Below are positions 60,574 to 64,000 of a DNA stretch of 64,000 nt, piece by piece. This stretch comes from Eustoma russellianum (taxonomy: Eukaryota > Streptophyta > Magnoliopsida > Gentianales > Gentianaceae). The stretch spans positions 23,121,242 through 23,185,241 of the forward strand of contig AP025047.1 of the NCBI GenBank assembly GCA_036186865.1, in the 5' to 3' direction. How positions within the stretch are numbered: position 1 is the first letter of the stretch; every line of letters starts with the position of its first letter. The notes under the pieces are model-generated. The model searched no databases. It was given only the letters and a program-made list of their open reading frames with translations, and was not told where the DNA came from. Made by a program: the position numbers and the translations under genes.

Positions 60574-62002
60574 TGTTAGAATATGTTAAGTTTTGATGGC
60601 TTGCACAATTGACACTTAGAACGCCTTGATAAGGCGCCTAATGTGAAGGGTTTGAAGGTCAGTACACTTAGAACGCCTACATAAGGCACTTCATGTGAAG
60701 TAGTTGGATTCCAGTACACTTCGAACGCCTACTTCAGGTGCTTCATGTGTCAAGTTGTAAAACAGTACACTTTGAATGCCTAAACAAGCGCTTCATATGT
60801 ATTACAAAGTCAAATGAACTTTCCCCCCAAAATTGGCACGAACACCAAGTTACTTTTGGTAAAAGTCAGAATTATTTCGAATAAGTATGAAAGTTGAGAT
60901 TAGACGTTTCATGTGACTTCGAACGAGTTCTGCTGCCCACAACAAATGCTTCATGTGATATTGAACAAGTGCTTCTTATTCACTTAAGGCACTTCATGTC
61001 ACCTTGAACTCCAGTTCAAAAACACTTTAGGCGCTTCATGTCACATTGAACGCCTATTCATAAAACATATTATGCGCTTCATGTGACTTATGTTACAAAT
61101 GTTTTATGCTGCACTTTCTAACATTTACTTGACATTTGTACTCTCCCTTTTAGTGTAACATCACAGGTTCTCTCTCGCCTTTGGAAAATGTCATCTTTCC
61201 TCTTTGAGCTTTCAAGAAGAAGCTTTCTCAAGAAGCTTGTATTCATCCAATAGAAGATCTCCAAAGATGAAGACATGTCATCACAAAGAGACAAATCTCA
61301 TTATTCTCTCTGCAAGGACACAAACGGCTAGAAGGTGATTAAAATAAGGGTTTTCATCATTTTCACACTTAAACTTTCTACCAACAAAGCTATCAAGTTT
61401 CTCTCAACGTTTTAGCTCTCAAAATAGTTGTATTATTGTATATTTAACATTATTTGTGAGAGTTGTGTTGTAAAGAAGAAGAAGAAGAGTCTTCTTCTTG
61501 TTGAGTGAAGATTGTGAGAGTCTAAGTGTAGATTGTTGGTCAAGAAGCAAGGTTGCTTCTTGTTTGAAGAAATCCAGACTTTGGAGGGTTAGTTGATGGT
61601 GTTGTGGTGCACCATACTCCCTATAAGAATTCTTTGAGGAGCAAGAAAGTTCTTTGGAGGCTAGACTTCAAGGGGTTGGTATTTCTTAGTTGTGGTCTAG
61701 GCGTGTGGCCTAGTTTGCTGTGTTTTGGATTTTGTTTTGATTGTTGTTTCCCCTAAAAGAAATAACAATCCCCCTATTCAAAATCCTTCTTGTGAAAAAT
61801 CAAGAAGGTAGAGGAGTAGAGTCATTTTGACTTGAACCTCTATACATATTGTGTTCTTTACGCTTCCGCAAGTTTTATTCATTTCAAAGAACACACACAA
61901 GTATTGGTTTGCACTCATACACGAAAAATATTCAAGAAAATATCCATACTTGGTGAACACACTATTCAACCCCCCTTCTAGTGTGTTCTAAGGGACCTAA
62001 CA
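60574..62002 (+). repeat. C 3' LTR
   Basis: 1429 bp, TGTTAGAATATG...GACCTAACA, collinear with 21233-22710 and with the same motif array (60617-61085), one unit shorter. It is followed by CTATA (62003-62007), equal to the five bases before the 5' LTR. Confidence 0.92.
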
Positions 62003-62657
62003 CTATATGAAGAAAACACAAAACCTCTGGTTCCAATATTTGTTTTGACATTTTACTTTTGTACCTTTTGTGAAAGAAATAACTATCAGTTCCAAAAATT
62101 ACGAATTATAAAACAATGGACCGACTCGGCTCAACGGATTTTGAGTTAAGCTTCAATATTTGATGACTCTAAAGCAGTTCATTTAAAAATCATTCTAGTT
62201 TTGAGTGGAGTTGTTTTGGTCTGAGTCTTTACGTTAAGCTTTCATATTTGATGACTCTTAAAGCAGTTCACTTAAAATCATTCTAGTTTTGAGTAGAGTT
62301 GTTCTGGTCTGAGTCTAGGCCGGACTCGAACATGATGTTATCTTATAGAAAATTAAACATATCAAAAGAAAGGGGGGCGGGGTGATTTGTTAAAAAGAAA
62401 ACGAGTTAAACAACCTAAAAGATACCAAAGAAGAGAACCAAAAGTTCACTCAAGAGATAATAGATTTTCTTAAATGGAAGGAACAAGAAACTCATCCTAA
62501 AGTAATACCTTTCTTTCTTTCTTTCCATTGTCTTGCTACCTTGGCCACCAAGCTTGGAACCCCTGTTGCTTTTACTGTATAAATTAGCCAATCAAATCGT
62601 TTCCTACCAAAATTCCTCCTTATCAATATTTTCGGCTTTGAAACATAAGAATTATAT
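62003..62657 (+). promoter_or_regulatory. Upstream region of the reticulon-like gene
   Basis: Host DNA after the C TSD. It holds a tandem repeat (62145-62316), a CCAAT word at about 62588-62592 and a TATAAA at 62578-62583, some 75 bp before the ATG. The C element ends about 655 bp from the start codon. Confidence 0.6.
62145..62316. repeat. Tandem duplication (~86 bp x 2) in gene upstream region
   Basis: 62145-62232 and 62233-62316 both read GTTAAGCTT...CATTCTAGTTTTGAGT and end GGTCTGAGTCT, with several substitutions between copies. Confidence 0.9.
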
Positions 62658-64000
62658 ATGGCTACTCTTATTCATGATTCTGATAATACGAAAATGACAA
62701 GGCTGAAGTTATTTGGTGGACACAAGTCAGTTCATGCATCCTTTGGAGGAGGAAAAGGTAAAATCATTTTTGTAAACATCGTTTTCTAATCACATCTTCA
62801 TTGAAAATAATTTTTTGGTCATTGGTAAATGAATATTTATAGACGCATATATGCTATGAAAATATTTCCCTACATAAGTTTATAACAGTTAAATAATTTT
62901 TTTACGGTTGGTTGGTCGGGAATTGTGATTTTAATCTTTTCGTCAAAGTTGCTCAGCGTAGTGATTGGTCAATAATTTGTTGGCTAACACATACCTTAAT
63001 CTTCTATGTCTTGCTATCTGAAAGCATTTAAATAAATGTCACACTTTTTGTAGGTGGTTAGGTATTTAACATGAAAAGTAAAATGTTTGTATTTGCTTGC
63101 TTGTGTTGGAATATATTCTAACTTCGGAACTACTTAGCACTATAATTTTTGTAGGGCAATTATAATCAAAATTTTCGACTTTTGACTAAAATCATGTTTG
63201 CACAATGATCTTTTTAAATCATCCGTCTTAATAAATTGTTCTAGTGCACTTCTTAATATAAAGTACTTGATTTGCACAAATAGCGTCATTATTTTGTGAA
63301 GTGTTGCTTCCTTATGTGGTACAAAACATGTTAAATTTTTATTAAATATCATGGTTAAAAAAGTTCAAGTCATAATCACCAAAAACCAACACAAATAAAC
63401 CTTTTCTTACTTTCTTCCTTTTTTTTCTAGCTAGAACTATTGAGTCGCATTGGACACGAGCAAAAGAGTCCATTTCCATTACTAATGAAAATAACAAAAA
63501 TAAAAAAAAACGTACACAACAATTTTTTTAATCATCGAAAAAGATTTTATCAAATAATTCCGACAAATTTAGATATGGTCATAGAAGGGTCGAATTATAC
63601 TCAAAGAACAAACACACTTGAAAATAGAAACAGCAGCGGATATTTATATATCCATTTAGTCTATGTGTGTTTAGTTGCACATTTATCAATTCAGATTTTG
63701 TGGTTCGATTTTGACAATGATAATGACTAATTGTTCTAACTTCATAGTTTGTTAAAACTTAAACTTAAAAGAGGTGAGAATCATACCTACTCAAAATCTT
63801 AAGGCCATATTGGTGGTATCTCATTCTCATATAACCTATATATTTTTTTCAAAATGGGCACCTCATTCTCATATAACTTATATATTTTTTCAAAGTGGAC
63901 GATGTAAAACTATATTCTAAATGATGAATTTCACACTTGCAGTGGCTGATATATTATTATGGAGGAACAGAAGATTATCAGGAGCAGTGGTAGCTGGGGT
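62658..64000 (+). CDS. Reticulon-like protein (RTNLB family), 5' part, runs off window
   Basis: Exon 1, 62658-62757, encodes MATLIHDSDNTKMTRLKLFG followed by GHKSVHASFGGGK. The donor GTAAAATC is at 62758, the intron is 1185 bp, and the acceptor CTTGCAG ends at 63942. Exon 2 (63943-64000, phase 1) continues VADILLWRNRRLSGAVVAG and leaves the window. The FGGGK-VAD-LLWRN-R-SG string is the hallmark at the start of the plant reticulon homology domain; the following hairpin membrane segments lie outside. Plant RTNLB proteins shape the tubular endoplasmic reticulum. The intron position right after GGGK fits this family. No defect is seen, so this is the one likely working host gene here. Confidence 0.82.

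Larger units (their letters stand above)
21233..62002 (+). mobile_element. Composite bounded by two family C LTRs (Sirevirus-like), heavily rearranged
   Basis: A C 5' LTR (21233-22710) and C 3' LTR (60574-62002) lie in the same orientation. They are flanked by CTATA at 21228-21232 and 62003-62007, as for a single insertion. The left C part runs to 26292 (before RT). The right C part starts again at mid-gag (52617), so about 2.7 kb is duplicated. Between them are A, MULE and B material. The C body encodes gag, protease, integrase, RT, RNase H and an envelope-like region. Confidence 0.8.

Noticed and set aside
63440..63730. 96-codon ORF between the two reticulon exons
   Set aside because: It lies within the intron defined by clean donor and acceptor sites and has no recognisable domain.
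1..64000. tRNA, rRNA or organellar inserts
   Set aside because: No cloverleaf with A/B boxes, rRNA core or plastid gene order was noticed; the Clp fragment has an intron and a nuclear-type C terminus, so it is not a plastid DNA insert.

Overview
This window is plant nuclear DNA. It is AT-rich, it carries Ty1/copia retrotransposons whose primer-binding sites resemble the initiator-Met tRNA site, it has plant Mutator-like (MULE) elements, and the start of a plant reticulon-like gene sits at its right edge. The species cannot be named from the sequence. Almost everything is nested transposable elements lying upstream of that one host gene. All retroelement coding regions seen carry stops, frameshifts or deletions.

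Four copia families are named here for convenience. D has 1.1 kb LTRs. A, B and C have LTRs of about 2.6, 3.0 and 1.45 kb. A, B and C look like Sireviruses: coiled-coil gag, repeated polypurine tracts before the 3' LTR, palindromic motif clusters in the LTRs, and in C an envelope-like ORF after pol.

Layout. 1-1208 is the start of an A LTR on the minus strand that runs off the window. 1250-20745 is a complete D element with AATGT target-site duplications (TSDs). Inside D are a solo B-type LTR (6170-8836, TSD AGAAT) and a full A element (9065-19567). 20751-21232 is flanking host DNA. 21233-62002 is one composite bounded by two C LTRs and by a matching CTATA TSD.

The composite reads left to right as follows: C 5' LTR, gag, protease and integrase (21233-26292); an A LTR piece in plus (26293-28837) joined to an A piece in minus (28838-29440); a truncated MULE carrying a GRF zinc-finger gene (29441-31463); a copy of a B-LTR/C-gag junction (31464-33414); a B element in minus (33415-44468); a 5'-truncated B element in plus with its 3' LTR (44469-52616); and C again from mid-gag to the 3' LTR (52617-62002). 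The last C part includes an envelope-like region interrupted by a Pack-MULE (58810-60107) that holds a ClpP/ClpR-like gene fragment.

About 2.7 kb of C is present on both sides of the composite. The whole therefore looks like the product of unequal or ectopic exchange, not simple nesting. 62008-62657 is the promoter region of a reticulon-like (RTNLB) gene, whose first exon (62658-62757), 1185-bp intron and start of exon 2 close the window.
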